NCBI RefSeq assembly: GCF_000002875.2
Contig: NC_009277.2
Coordinates: 2,501-66,500 of the forward strand
Reading direction: 5' to 3'
Source of the DNA: Leishmania infantum JPCM5
Lineage: Eukaryota; Euglenozoa; Kinetoplastea; Trypanosomatida; Trypanosomatidae
Length of the DNA stretch: 64,000 nucleotides
Every line of letters starts with the position of its first letter. The stretch's first letter is position 1. The position numbers and the translations under genes are program-made. Below the pieces are notes generated by a model. That model had not been told where the DNA came from, searched no databases, and was given only the letters and a program-made list of their open reading frames with translations. Positions 1 to 11,339 of the stretch are shown here, in pieces.

Positions 1-1559
1 TCTCGACGATGGATGCAGTAAGAGTCCTGCAAGAGTCTTACCGGTGGTGAGGCCAGGCGTCACTGGCGCGGTGTTGTGAAGAAGGATGGTGTCCTCGGTG
101 GTGCTTACCGTCTTTACTGGCGCGCGAGGCGCACTGGATGAAGTGTACAAGACTATGAGGGCAGAAATGTCCGTCGTTCTTGGAGAAAGTGCAGAAGCTG
201 AGAGTGACGAGGAGAGCGTGCGGATCAGTTTTATAAAGGCGCGGTTTGACTGCAGAGCATGCAGACAAAAGGACACGATCACGCCAGAGAGAGAAAGAGA
301 TAGTTAAGAATTCCAAGAGCACCCAGGGAAGAGAGATTATGATGCACAAATCGCGCAAGGGAGAGATATTGAGAGAAGAAATGGGCTTATTCGGGTGTGC
401 GTGTGCACCTCAGCACGCAGGCGTACGGTCTTATCCTTGGCATACGTTTTCTATGTCTCCGGTTACGTTTTGTGGGGATTTAGAAGTGCGGTAGACGCGT
501 TGATGGCGATATTTGGGATAACATCGCTGAAGGAGCATTGGAGCAGGGAGGGAAGAGCAACAGTTGATGGGTATGCTGCAGAGACCGCCTGAATGGCGCG
601 AAGCGATAATACTGTGAAGGCGATACCAGGGAATCAAAAACACACCACGACGTTCACCTCAGGTGACTATTACAGTGAAGGCAGTGCAAAGCAGATGGTT
701 ATGAAAAGAGAGACGGGAAGGATGCCGTGGATGGGAAAGAGAAAAGAGGAGCAGAGAGTGCAACACGGATTAATCAAGGGTGCAGACGGCATCCCGTCAC
801 GTCAGCTGTACGCCAGCAATGCAGTGCCCGATCGGTGGGTTGGCGAATTGAACTACGCCATAGCTTTGCTAGCGGGGAGGTGATAGGCAAAGAAGGGGTG
901 CGATCTGCAGGCACGCGGACGTGAGGGGTGAAGCGTGCTGTGTGGCCGCTTTGTCATGTCGAGATACGCCGGGGGGAGGGTGGAGACGAAAGGGGGAAAG
1001 AGAAGAGAACGCGAGAGTCAGAGGTGAATGTTTTGATGTCTGGGAAAGGCGATGCCGCCACAGTAACGTACTCCACCTTTCCGTCATTCAAGTGCATGAA
1101 AGATGCACACAAACATAGGAAAATACGAAGAAATAGTTTTTGCGTGTGCTCGAGTGCATATAAGCGTCGGTCGTGGCTGCACATGCGCGTCGTTGCCTAG
1201 CGCGGTTCTCTTTTTGGCCCCCGTTTGCTTCTCGTTGGTTTTGCTTGGTCACTGTTTCAGATGTTTTTTTTTGTTCTCGTTTTTTTTTGACGTTAGTCTC
1301 CTCCTCCGACAGCTTCACACCCAAACGCACACGGAGACACGCACGTCCATCGGCAATCACGTGTTTTGTTGTGGTGAAACGGGGTGGCGGAGTGGCGGAG
1401 AGGGGGAAAGAAGGGGTAGGGCAGGGTAGGCCGGAAGGGGAGGGGGAATAGGGGAGAAAAATACGGAAGCAAAAAAGAAGTCTATCGGTGGGTGTGGGCT
1501 GCGGGGAGTGTTGGTGTGCTGCCGGCATGCCCAGTACAAGCTATGGTGTGGCGATTGCC
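1..1559. other. Left-edge non-coding region
   Basis: I see no supportable gene. On the minus strand this would be the 3'UTR of histone H4 and whatever lies beyond. It contains purine-rich stretches and no TTAGGG/CCCTAA telomeric repeat, so the left edge is not a visible telomere even though the gene order suggests a chromosome end. All long open frames here are poor in structured protein sequence. Confidence 0.6.
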
Positions 1560-1862
1560 TTACGCATAGCCGTACAGGATGTGGCCTTTCTTGCGCAGCG
1601 CGTTCACAACATCGCACGCCGTCACGGTCTTCTTGCGCGCGTACTCGGTGTAGGCCGTGCTGCAGCGCACAATGTCTTCCAAGTAGGCCTTCAGCACGCG
1701 GCGCACCTCTTCGTATACATCGCTCGAGATGCGCTTCACGCCACCGCGGCGCGCCATGCGGCGGACGCAGCCGCGAGTGATGCCGCGGATGTTGTCGCGC
1801 AGCACCTTCTTCTGGCGCTTCTGACTGCTCTTGGCATCAGCGGAGCGCTTACCCTTGGCCAT
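1560..1862 (-). CDS. Histone H4
   Basis: This encodes a 100-residue core histone H4, which pairs with H3 in the nucleosome tetramer. The sequence shows a basic tail ([13 protein letters not shown]), then [37 protein letters not shown] and the terminal LYGYA. These are the H4 histone-fold signatures in order and at normal length (about 100-103). The tail differs strongly from animal H4, with fewer glycines and a serine/lysine start, as is typical of trypanosomatid H4. The ATG is unambiguous because the tail begins directly there. A purine-rich tract at about 1995-2038, read as pyrimidine on the coding strand, is a likely trans-splicing signal. It is the most downstream gene of the minus-strand cluster in this window. 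Trypanosomatid histone mRNAs are polyadenylated, so no replication-type 3' stem-loop is expected. Confidence 0.97.
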   Translation of the reverse strand: MAKGKRSADAKSSQKRQKKVLRDNIRGITRGCVRRMARRGGVKRISSDVYEEVRRVLKAYLEDIVRCSTAYTEYARKKTVTACDVVNALRKKGHILYGYA

Positions 1863-4048
1863 GTTTGGATAGTGTTCAGGGGGGTTGGTGGAAAACGGAG
1901 TAGTTAGAAGATGAGCGGAGAACGCAGAAGGAGTCGAAGAGCTGCTGCAGCAAGCAGCGGGAGTCCGTCCAAAAGGAGCGAGTGACGGTTGCGTAAGGGA
2001 CGGAGGGAGAGAGGGTGAGAGCGAGTGGGAGAAGAGGCGAACTGGATGGAGGCCATTAGACCTGGGTAAGGAGGGCGTGCGAAGTTAGAAGAGCATCGGT
2101 GTCAGCAGCCACAGGCGATGTGGAGAGCGAGCAAGATCACCAGTCGACGCCGTACACCAAGCCAATGTACCTGGGGAGTTGGGCGCAGCGGCTAAGGCAA
2201 AAAGAAGGTACTGCAGTTTTTCCCTCATACAAGGGAAAAGGCGCCAGAGCCACAGATGTAGGAGTAGGCTGTACATCTGCGGGGACGTTAACACATCTTG
2301 CAGGACAAGTCGATACACACCAGAAACACAATGGGGTAATCGCTGACAGACGAGCAACAAGTCACGCGAAGATACTCGCGCATGCATGTGCGTTTGTGTG
2401 ACACAGACACATCGAGAGAGTGTGTGAGTGAACGAGTGAGTGAAGCATGAGGAACAGTGAAGATGAAATGCGAAGAACGGAAGAGCTGAGTCAATCGTCA
2501 GGAATGTGTCACACACGCACAGTGAAAGAAACAGAGGGGCACATATATCCAGTAAGAAAGAGTCGTGAGGCTCGAGGCGAGGGAGAAGTGCGCGTGGCGT
2601 CGTAGAAGAGAGGCAACGAAATAGAGAGAGGCAAAGGGAAGAAAGAAAAAGGTAGAGCAGATGGCACCGTTCGTTTGATCGTGCGTGCCGTGGTACGTCA
2701 GATCGGACATGCGTGAGTCGGTGTGGGGGCACTGAGTGTGAGATATGACGTAGCCTCCACCACCGCGCTCATAGGCAGAAACAGAGATGGTTGATGAACG
2801 CCGGCACGACACTCACGATAAAGGCAGTGATGACTGTAGTGGACAAGGCGGAGCAAGAATAACAAAGAGAGAAGGGTTATCAGGGAGCACGCGCACACAA
2901 GCACACTCATACAACACGGAACACAGCAACAGAAAACGCACACGGAGATGGAAGGGTCACGGAATCATCGGCGAGTAGGAAGAGCATAAAAGACATAAAG
3001 AAAAAAGGCGTTTTGGTAAGATGGATGAGTCGACATCCTTCTTTTTGCTTTCTCGTAGGGGGATGTCGGTAGTGCTGTTGATATAACGAAAATGGGTGGC
3101 GCGAAGAAGTGTTCATGTGGGCAGAGTTGTGGAGGCTATGCTGACGAGAACGCTGGAAAGAAGAGGAGGGCGGTGCAGGCGCTGCCATCCTTGTCGTGCG
3201 ATGAGAGCCGAACGTGGACTGGCACTTGACAGGATGTGTGTATAGGAAGCCCGGACATCCGTGCCTCGGGCTGCTGTGCTCATGTATGAGCATGTATATA
3301 TGTGTATCCGAGTGCGCACGGGTTCCGCACTTGTGCATCTCACCGCACGGCACGATCCCAGCAGACACGAGGAAAACAAATGAAAAGCAGATCCTACGCA
3401 AGACAGGGAGAGAGAAGAAGATACAAGAAAAGCGGACGAAGAGCGAGAAGCAGAGATGCTGGTTGCACAGGTAACAGAGTGTAAGAGAGGAAAAGACAGA
3501 GCCTCACGTTGTACCGCCGTAAGCGGCAAAAGGCAGCCATAGAACTGGTGCCACGGAGCAGATTAATAAGCGAAGAAAGAGCGTGAGAACAAGACAGAAA
3601 TGGAAAGTGCAATTGAGAGCTGGATAGAAAGTGAGAGAGCAGCGAGGGTCTGCCTACGGGCTCCGTGGCACCGTGACGGCTTTGGCGAACAAGATGTGAG
3701 AGTGCATCATCTCCTCCCAGAAGGCTGAAAAAAAAAAAGAGAGGAAGGTGAAGGGAGCTATGAGACAGTGTATGCGTGCACGCAGACACAGACACACATA
3801 TACTCACTGGTGTCACGCCTACATGACGGGTGTTTGAGGAAAGAAGAGGAAAAGAGCAGCAGCAGAGGAAGCAAAAGAAAAGAGTCTAACCACCAAAAGA
3901 GAGATGCACATAGCACTTACTAGCGGTGCCACTTTCTCTTCTGTTGTTGAACACACTGGCGTCATCTCCATCAGAGTGCACGGGAGGGGGGGGGCGCTGC
4001 AGGGAAGGTGGTCGGCTGCAATGCGTGTGACACCACATCAAGGGGTGG
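1863..4048. other. Spacer between LRR gene and histone H4
   Basis: I see no gene. The plus strand is strongly purine-biased with repeated GA-rich runs, which is typical of UTR and splice-signal DNA for minus-strand genes. Open frames of 100-215 codons on the minus strand here consist of Leu/Ser/Cys/Pro low-complexity sequence and look like by-products of the composition. Confidence 0.6.
1995..2038 (-). promoter_or_regulatory. Candidate polypyrimidine tract for histone H4 trans-splicing
   Basis: The plus strand is almost all purine here, so the coding strand has a pyrimidine tract about 130-175 nt upstream of the H4 ATG. In trypanosomatids such tracts direct spliced-leader addition at a downstream AG. 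The exact acceptor is not determined. Confidence 0.4.
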
Positions 4049-5656
4049 CTAAAAGTCCGTGCCAAGAAACACATGATGGCTGAGCCGCACGCCGCGCTCC
4101 TGGAGAGAGGCGCACTCGCGCTCAGAAGCATTGCTCGAGAAACGCGTGCCACCGATGCCGAGGTAGATGAGATGAGAACAAGCCGCCAAGGGGGCCAACG
4201 ATGTGAGTCCGGTGCACACGTGCAGGTGCAGCTTCGTCAGCTGCGGACACTGCGCCACGGCCTCAAGGGCGGCGTCGTTGAAGGCCGTGTCGCAGGCGCC
4301 GACCTCCTCGAGTGATCCGAGGATACCAAGCGGCGTGAAGTCGCTCACAAGACGACACCCATTGAGCAGGAAGACGCGTAGACTCGACGCGGCGGTGCAG
4401 AGAGTTGCTAGGCACGTGTCCGTCACCGGCGAGCAAGAGAGGTTAAGCTCCTCCAGCAACGAGAGCCGTGCAAGTGGAGAGAAGTGCTCGATGGCAGGGC
4501 AGGCGCTCATGTTAAGACGTAGCAGCTGGCAGCACCGCGCGACAGCCTCGACACCGGCGTCGTCCATCCACGTGTCCCGCACGTCAAGCATCCGCAGCGT
4601 TCGCAGATCCGCTAGCGGCGTGAAAATGTCGACGACGCGACATGAGGACATGTGCACTTCCTCCAGCTCTGGGAAAGCATGGATACGCTCGAGGTCAGAG
4701 TTGCGGAAGCGCGTTCGGGCCACGTGGAGGTATGTCAAGTCCTCTAGCAGCGCTAGAGGAGAGAAGTCGGTGATGCGGTTGCAGCTATTGAGTGCTAGAA
4801 AGAACAGCTGTGGGCAGCTGCGGCAGAGGTGCAGAAGCTCCGTGTTGTCGAGGCGTGTGTGCGACAAGTCAAGCTGAGAAAGGCGCGTCAGCGCGGTCAA
4901 GGGAGCGAAGGAGTCGATGCCGACGCAACCGCTTAGTGTGAGGGTGTGCACGCGGTGGCAGCTCGACAGTGCCTGCACGACGCCGTTTGTGACACCGGTT
5001 CCACTCAGGTCTACTTCCTCCAACTCTGGCAGGTCGTGCAGGGGGAGATGCTTAACTAGGTAGAAGTCACCAACAACGAGCTTGCGCAGCTTACGGAAGA
5101 CCGCGTGTAGCTCCTGTGTCATGATCATGGGTAGCTGGCGAGTGGACTGCAGCACTGTCGTGTTCTTCATGATGAGCTCGCGCAAGTGGACGAGGCGAGA
5201 GATGGCGCCGAGGCTCGAGATGTGATTGTGGCTGTCGCAGCGTGCATTCAGGTTGAGTTTCGTTACTGTGGACGCGCAGAGAGGCACGCGGGCGAGGAGA
5301 TCCACAGACAGTTCCAGTGCCGAGCTCAGGCAGAAGTACACGCTGCGGAGAGGGTATGGGTAAGGGTCGTCGTCGGCGTTGCAGCGGCTCCGCACCATCC
5401 ACCACTCCGCATTCTTCAAGTGCTGCGTGTCAGTTATCACAGCAACGCGCTCCATGAGGGACGGGTCCATGCTCAGCATTGGGGTGTGCGGTGACGCGGC
5501 ATGGCCATAGCAGTGCGCAGGGCAGGCGAAGGCAGCGAGCTCCCCCGCAACTCGCCCAGCAGGCGACACGCTTGTGAAGGCGAGGGGGACGGAGGCGGGG
5601 TCGAAAAAGTCTGCGATCGCGGTCAGCCCCTCCAGAGGCAGTGAGCTAATGGACAT
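4049..5656 (-). CDS. Leucine-rich-repeat protein
   Basis: A 535-residue protein if translation begins at the ATG at 5654-5656 (MSISSLPLEGL). The frame stays open to 5905, but the extra 83 residues are Pro/Ser/Cys-rich and look like translated 5'UTR. From about residue 120 onward it is built of tandem leucine-rich units of roughly 45-50 residues. These contain blocks such as LSQLDLSHTRLDNTEL, LEELNLSCSPVTDTCL and LTKLHLHVCTGLTSLAPL, alternating 'LxxLxLSxT' and 'LxxLxLxxCxxI' half-repeats. This resembles the cysteine-containing/RI-like LRR proteins common in kinetoplastids, which form curved binding scaffolds. I see no signal peptide, membrane segment or enzyme domain, so the partner and site are unknown. 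A purine-rich run at about 5775-5830 (plus strand) is a likely splice signal upstream of the chosen start. Confidence 0.85.
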   Translation of the reverse strand: MSISSLPLEGLTAIADFFDPASVPLAFTSVSPAGRVAGELAAFACPAHCYGHAASPHTPMLSMDPSLMERVAVITDTQHLKNAEWWMVRSRCNADDDPYPYPLRSVYFCLSSALELSVDLLARVPLCASTVTKLNLNARCDSHNHISSLGAISRLVHLRELIMKNTTVLQSTRQLPMIMTQELHAVFRKLRKLVVGDFYLVKHLPLHDLPELEEVDLSGTGVTNGVVQALSSCHRVHTLTLSGCVGIDSFAPLTALTRLSQLDLSHTRLDNTELLHLCRSCPQLFFLALNSCNRITDFSPLALLEDLTYLHVARTRFRNSDLERIHAFPELEEVHMSSCRVVDIFTPLADLRTLRMLDVRDTWMDDAGVEAVARCCQLLRLNMSACPAIEHFSPLARLSLLEELNLSCSPVTDTCLATLCTAASSLRVFLLNGCRLVSDFTPLGILGSLEEVGACDTAFNDAALEAVAQCPQLTKLHLHVCTGLTSLAPLAACSHLIYLGIGGTRFSSNASERECASLQERGVRLSHHVFLGTDF

Positions 5657-6048
5657 GGATGAGGAGGAGGGGGGCAGCAACAGCGGTGCTGCTGTTGTGC
5701 GTGATACACGTGTGCAGTAGCGAGGTGCGTCTCTGTGACAGCATGCACAGGGGTACGCGAAAGGAGCTGGTGGTGGGCCAGAGAGAGGAGAGAGACAAAT
5801 CAGCGGAGGTCGCGGTGGTAGTGGTGCTGAGAAATTGTGGAGGAGCGTCTTGGAAGTTGTGGAAGAGTTTTCGTGAAACAGACAACAATATAAAAGCGTC
5901 GTCACGGGCTCGGTTGTGCACTCCCTCCGCTATGTCAGCGAGAGGAGAGCGACAGGGAGCCTCGCGATGTGGTGAGTAGAGTGCAGGGGATACGGAGACC
6001 AGGAAACAGGCGATTGTTGGCCTTTCGCCCCACGTGAGTGCGATGTTT

Positions 6049-6128
6049 TTCTTCAGTGCATCATTCCACCATGAGCAGGTCAGCAAGTGCGGACATAGGC
6101 AACCGCAGCTCACCTGCCTCTGTTGCAC
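6049..6128. repeat. 80-bp dispersed repeat, copy A
   Basis: Aligns without gaps to 59171-59250. The last part (gcagctcacctgcctctgt) is identical over 19 bases, and about two thirds of all columns match. It is probably a decayed fragment of a SIDER-type retroposon, but the family assignment is inference. Confidence 0.55.
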
Positions 6129-6485
6129 TGCGGCTAGATCCCTCTCGTCTAGGGCAAGCTGTCCGCCGTTGAATCAGGAGTGGCGTCAAGTGGGATCTAC
6201 TTGTCCTTCCTCACCACAACCACCCGCTTCACATACGTGCGGCGCCATCGGCGCTAGACGAGCCTGGCTGCACTGCAACCTCTCATACAAGCAGGATGCG
6301 CGTCGTGTCCTGCTCCAATGCACGAGGTGGTGACGTCTGTCGTGCGGGTAATGGGTCGCCTGGGTGCACGCCGGATGTGCTCAGGGAGGAAGCTGGTCAA
6401 CGCCCGGTCAGGAACCTCGGATACCCAGCGCCCTATCGTTATGTCCTGTTTTCCCCGTTTTCCCTCGCGCACTTATCAAATTCCC

Positions 6486-7050
6486 TGACGACGTGGGGAC
6501 ACCTCAGCGCGTGGTGTCTCAGTGTCTTGTGATGCCACGCTCTGTGTGGAGAGAAGCCGGAGCAGCCCCTCCTCTTCTTATCCCCTGCTAGTGCCGAGCT
6601 ACCTGTGGTGGTGACAGGGTCAAGTGCCTACAACGGAGGGTGCGATCAGAGCGATGTATCGCTGCTGATGTCGGCGATCAGACCGTGGATGGCGCTGCGC
6701 GAGAGCGACCTGCGACAGTAAACGCGTCTGCACCAGCCGTAGATTAGGCGGAATGCCAACGTGGCGCGAACGTCTCACACCCGGCCCTCTCGCACTGCCC
6801 GCTGGTGTGGGGAGCCTGGGCCGCCGTGAGGGGGACGCACCAGGGGTGGCGACCGGCGTGATGTGGGAGCGGCTGTGGGGCGACCTGCGGAGCGGGTGGT
6901 GGGTAGAGTGTGCTGCCCAGGCCCTGCTCCAGTAGCGGAGTCGGCGCATGGCTGTAAAACACGCATCTAGGGCTGCTTGGCAGCGCACGATGGGGCCAGT
7001 GGCAGGCTGAGGGGGGAGGGGGTCGCGTGGGGTTGAGTTCGTGTTCTATG
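6486..7050 (+). mobile_element. SIDER-like short retroposon, copy 1
   Basis: A 565-bp block that recurs almost unchanged, in inverted orientation, at 19126-19690. I noticed only two base differences in the parts compared. The size fits the short interspersed degenerate retroposons (SIDERs, about 0.55 kb) of Leishmania. The end at 6486, beginning tgacgacgtggggac, resembles the 5' signature region shared by ingi/L1Tc-derived elements, with 'ctcagcgcgtggtgtc' nearby. I see no clear poly-A tail or target-site duplication. It lies opposite in orientation to the surrounding genes. SIDER identity rests on size, position and remembered signature, not on a search. Confidence 0.6.
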
Positions 7051-8094
7051 GATGAATGCGCAGGTTGGCATATATACAATTATATGGTCAGCCGCGGGCA
7101 CGATCGTTAGTGCGGTGCTACAGAAGTGAGCATGACCCCAAGCCTCTTCGGCACAGCGCCAGCGGAGACGTGTCCACCAATACCGTGTGTCGGCAGCCGT
7201 ACCCTAGGACAGGCTATGGCCTCATGGCTGCCTCACAGAGTGAGGCACCAGACCCTGATACAACGGTGAGGTGGCTGGCATCATCAGGGATCCCAGGCAA
7301 GAAGGGAATGTATATGTATGTGCTTTTGCAGCAGCAGTGCAAATGAGAAAGAGGTTCATGCGCAGAGACACAAGAGAAGAGCAAGCGCAAGCAGTGAAGG
7401 TGAAAGAGGATAGGGGTGCTGTATATGCCACCCGCCGAACATGCCTGATGATAGTGCAACAACAAGAGCAGCAAGGTGTGCTCAGCGGCACGAGCAGCTG
7501 GACCGTGGTGCACACCCACTGGGTGTTGTATGCACAGGGTGCCGTACGCAGTCGTTGCTGTCGATGACGGCCAGCAGAGGTGAAAGACGCGGTGGCCGGC
7601 TGAGTCATGGTGGTTCTCATCCGGAAGCACGCAATTCGAGGGGGGAATGAGACGAGGGACAGCAGAGAAGCGTTCCACCGCCTCCCTCTCTCTCACCTTT
7701 TCCTCACACGACACATCCGCTGTGTGTGTGCGCGCAACCAAGTATAGAGAACGTTTTCAAGGGGTCGAGCAATGGTGTGAGTCAATTTTCGTTGCAGTGA
7801 CTTGTTGGAGAGATTTGTGTTCGGAAGTGGGTAGAAGACACCAGCAATCAATAAAAAAGAAGCGAGGACGAAAAAAAGCACAGCTCGCAGAAGCACGCAT
7901 ACACATGAACTCACACACAAGTGCACACGCAGAGATAGAGAGAGATCGAAATAAACGAGAAAGAGAAACGGCGAAGAGAGACGGCACGAAGGAACCTGAG
8001 TAGTCGGAAAAAGGGTTGATTCCGAGTCAGCTGACAGAAGCGCGCGACAGTGTAAAGGGTTGCTGACAGAAATGGAGTCGTAAGCATCGCGCTC

Positions 8095-8119
8095 GTGTGT
8101 GTGTGTGTGTGTGTGTGTG
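8095..8119. repeat. (GT)12 microsatellite
   Basis: An uninterrupted GT dinucleotide run in non-coding spacer. Confidence 0.95.
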
Positions 8120-8601
8120 CCTATCCTCCACTCTTATCTCTCTTTTGCGGTTTTGTATGCTCATCCGTTTTGCTGGCATCCTCCATCAGCGGGGTAGGCG
8201 TGGCGGTCGTTGTCAGTGGCGTTACACGCCAGCTACGGCGAGTAGCTCTTTTTTTTTTCCAAGCCCCGCTACGTTTGTTTGCCAGTCAGTCGCTGCCGTT
8301 GGGCGCCACCCGTCGGCATAACAAGAGCGACAAGATATAACGTAAAGAAAGAAAACCGCTAAAGAGAGACACACAGAGAGATGCCGACACACGGCAAGAC
8401 GAGGCCAACAACGGCGCCGAGCACTGACGCACGCACGCGTGTGTGCACTCCACATTCCCCCATGATGGAGAAAGCGAAAGAAAGAGAAGAGCGTCACGAC
8501 GAAACAAAAATCGAAAGGAAAGCGGGTAAAGCACAGATCGGCAACACAGCAAGAAAGGACCAGAGAAGGAGGAATGCGTAAGAGGGGCAAATAGAAAGTA
8601 G

Positions 8602-8625
8602 GGGCGATGGCGATGGCGATGGCGA
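8602..8625. repeat. GGCGAT hexamer tandem array
   Basis: About four consecutive copies of the hexamer ggcgat in purine-rich spacer. Confidence 0.85.
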
Positions 8626-11339
8626 CGCTTGGCACACACACACACACAGAGACACTCGCAGAGAGTGACAAAAAAAAAAGGTCAATCCCAAAAATTTCAG
8701 AGGAGGAGGGAGATAAAAACAGGATGTAAAGAAGGTATCACAATAGGGAAAGGCAGTAGGAGAGCGTTTTGCGGGTGCCTTTGTAACGTGTTGGTCTGTT
8801 TTTTTTTTGTTTGCCTCTTTCGTTGTGGTGCCTTGTCCGTGGACCCTGCGCGATTCTCGTCTGTGTGTCTGTGCGAGCGTGTGTTGCGTGCGTTTCTTCT
8901 GTTTTTTTTTTTATGTTTGTCCGCTTCTCCTCGGCTCTGCGCGGTCGATCTTCTTGCTTGGGAAACAGCAAATTGGGGGAGGGAGGGGGATGAGACAAAA
9001 AAAAAACGAAAAGATAACGACAATAAAGAGCATGGAAGGAGAAAGGAGAAAATGGGGGAACAGCGATACACAAGACGCTCACGATTGTTCTTCATTTTTT
9101 GTCATTTTTTTCCTGCACGCGTGCAAACAGTCTACAGTCACCCGCACAACCAAAATAAAATCAGTAAAAGAAAAGAGGTAAGCGAGGAGGCGGCGTAGTG
9201 AAAGTGAGAGAGAGAGAAATAGCAAGAAGAAAAAAGAGCTGCCTCCGTCCCGTGGATAGAAAAGAAGTGTAGCGAGAAGAAAGGAAGGAGGGGGAGACAA
9301 AACAGCAGCAACAGCAACAGCAACAACATAGAGGGAAGTAGACAAGTTGGGGAAGGGGCATTGTTGCCCCGTTTTTTACGTCCCCCGGTAGTGGCGAGTA
9401 AAATGCGCATGTGTGGGGATCTGTGTGCACAGTGAGGAAGAATTGTGCATGGGTTCTCGGGGTATGAGACGTAAGCTCGTCCTTGAAGAGCACACGGAAC
9501 GTGTAGCAGCGTGTACACCCACGCACATCACGCTCACAATACACACACAGTGTCCAACACTGGCCTACGTGTCAGCATACAAACGCACGTCCACCAACAA
9601 ACGAAGCGCGCTCACTGACGCACATCACACATACACGTGCGCGGCCGTATTTGGAAGTTGGGGGTTCGCCGGCCGGCCGTCCAATAATGATGTCACGCGT
9701 GAAAGCAAGGAAGAGCACACGAGAGGAGAGAGAAGTGGAAGGAAGGAACCACACTCTCTCACGGCGGGAATGCACACCAGCGCGCGCGACAGCAAAACAA
9801 ACACCTCTAAAAATAAGGGTTTGTTCATCGGCATTTGAGAATGACGTCTAGACGAGAGAGCGAGAATGAACAGTAAAGAGAAATGCACCAGAAAAAAAGG
9901 GCGGCGCCGGTGCATCACGCGGGTACGGGGATCTGTGGAGTGAGAAAGGCAAGCACGCAAACACAAGATGCTAAAAGAGGGCACAAAAAAAAAAAACGAA
10001 GCTTCAAGAGTAGACAGAAGTAAGAAAAGAACCAAACAAACAAAGGAGGGAGAGAGAGAGGCGCGTGGAGGGCTGGGGTGACGAGGAAGGTGGAGGAATA
10101 GGAAGGAGTAGACGAGAGAGGGAGGGGGGTGGGTGCTCCACTCCAAAGGAGAGCGGGAAAAAAAATCACCCTAGAGAGGTAACCAGACTGCGGATGCCTG
10201 TGCGCCGCCCTCCCACCTCTGTCATTCTCGTCGCGGTGACATCGGCGCGCGCGATCACCTCTCTCTCTCCTTCTCCCTTTTGCCGCTATCGAGCGTTCGT
10301 TAGCAATGGAAAGGTGAAAAAGAGGGAAAGAACAGAGCAAAATCCTTGGCATCGATAAAGAGAATTGAAAAAAGAATAAGAAAAACCGAGAGCGAATCGA
10401 GATCGAGTCACGAAGAGCTGCTGTGCTGGCATCATCAGCCACAGAGAGAGAGAGAGACACAAAGGCATGAGCGAGCAAACTCACACAAACACAGAGAAAG
10501 AGACGGGCAAGGCACCGCAGAAAAGTAAAAGAATGAAAGAAGCAAAAAGGGAGAGGGAGACGAGAGAGAAGTGGCGGGATGGAATGGCTGGACGTGTATA
10601 ATCTGTTGTATCTCGTCCATCCGCCCTCCGATCAGCTTTTTTGTTGTTGTCCTCGTTTCCTTGGAAGCATCACTTAAGAGAGCGCACAAAAGAGAAAAAG
10701 CCGGGGGGAGACGGAGTTGGAGAGGGAGAAGCATTGAAGAGATGCACGCCGAGGTCGCGGGGTAGAGCAGCGAGAGGAGCGGGGTGCCACTGGCCCGCAA
10801 CAACGGCAGCAAAGGGAGAAAAAGAGCGAAAGAAAGGACACGGCCAAGTGATATCCTCTGACAGAGGTCGATGCGCTGCGAGCAGGACGTAGAGACACGA
10901 AAAGCAAAAAGGACGCAAGAAAACGAAAAGGGCCGACCAACGGTGGTACTCACGCATTCACGCGCGTGGCACCAAAACTCAATCAGGACTCGGTGGAACT
11001 GACGAGAGCGAAGCGAAGAAAAGGAGAAAAGACAGTAAAGTGCGTGTGTGGGTGTTTGTTTTGCAGTGTCGGTGGAGGGAAGAGGGCGGTAGGTGCGAGC
11101 GCTCTCTTCTTGAGATCGTCTTCAGCCCCGCATGATCTGCACAAAAAAAAAATGCGACTGTCTTTGTGCGTGTGCGTATCTGCATGCATGACTGCTGCCA
11201 AAAGGAGGAATGGTGTACGAGTACGGTGCCTGTATCACCTATCATGTGCCTTCCCGCCCACACCTCTTTCTCACTTGCGGCTGGCGCGTGTCCCTCCCGC
11301 CAGTGTTCGCACTACCACATTTTCCGCTGGTGCTCAACT

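Larger units (their letters stand above)
5657..11339. other. Long spacer with repeats between WD40 and LRR genes
   Basis: A 5.7-kb interval with no supportable gene. The first part (about 6040-7270) is mixed-composition DNA holding an 80-bp dispersed repeat and a 565-bp retroposon-like repeat (listed separately). The part from about 7840 to 11000 is strongly purine-rich on the plus strand with short A-runs, a GT microsatellite at 8095-8119 and a GGCGAT hexamer array near 8602-8625. It presumably holds the long 3'UTR of the WD40 gene and the 5'UTR of the LRR gene. Confidence 0.6.

Noticed and set aside
6620..6988. 122-codon frame repeated at 19188-19556
   Set aside because: It lies wholly inside the duplicated SIDER-like element, is Arg/Pro/His-rich and has no protein features; the repeat explains its conservation.
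7214..7741. 175-codon minus-strand frame
   Set aside because: Cys/His/Leu-rich composition from spacer DNA, no motifs, no plausible start context.
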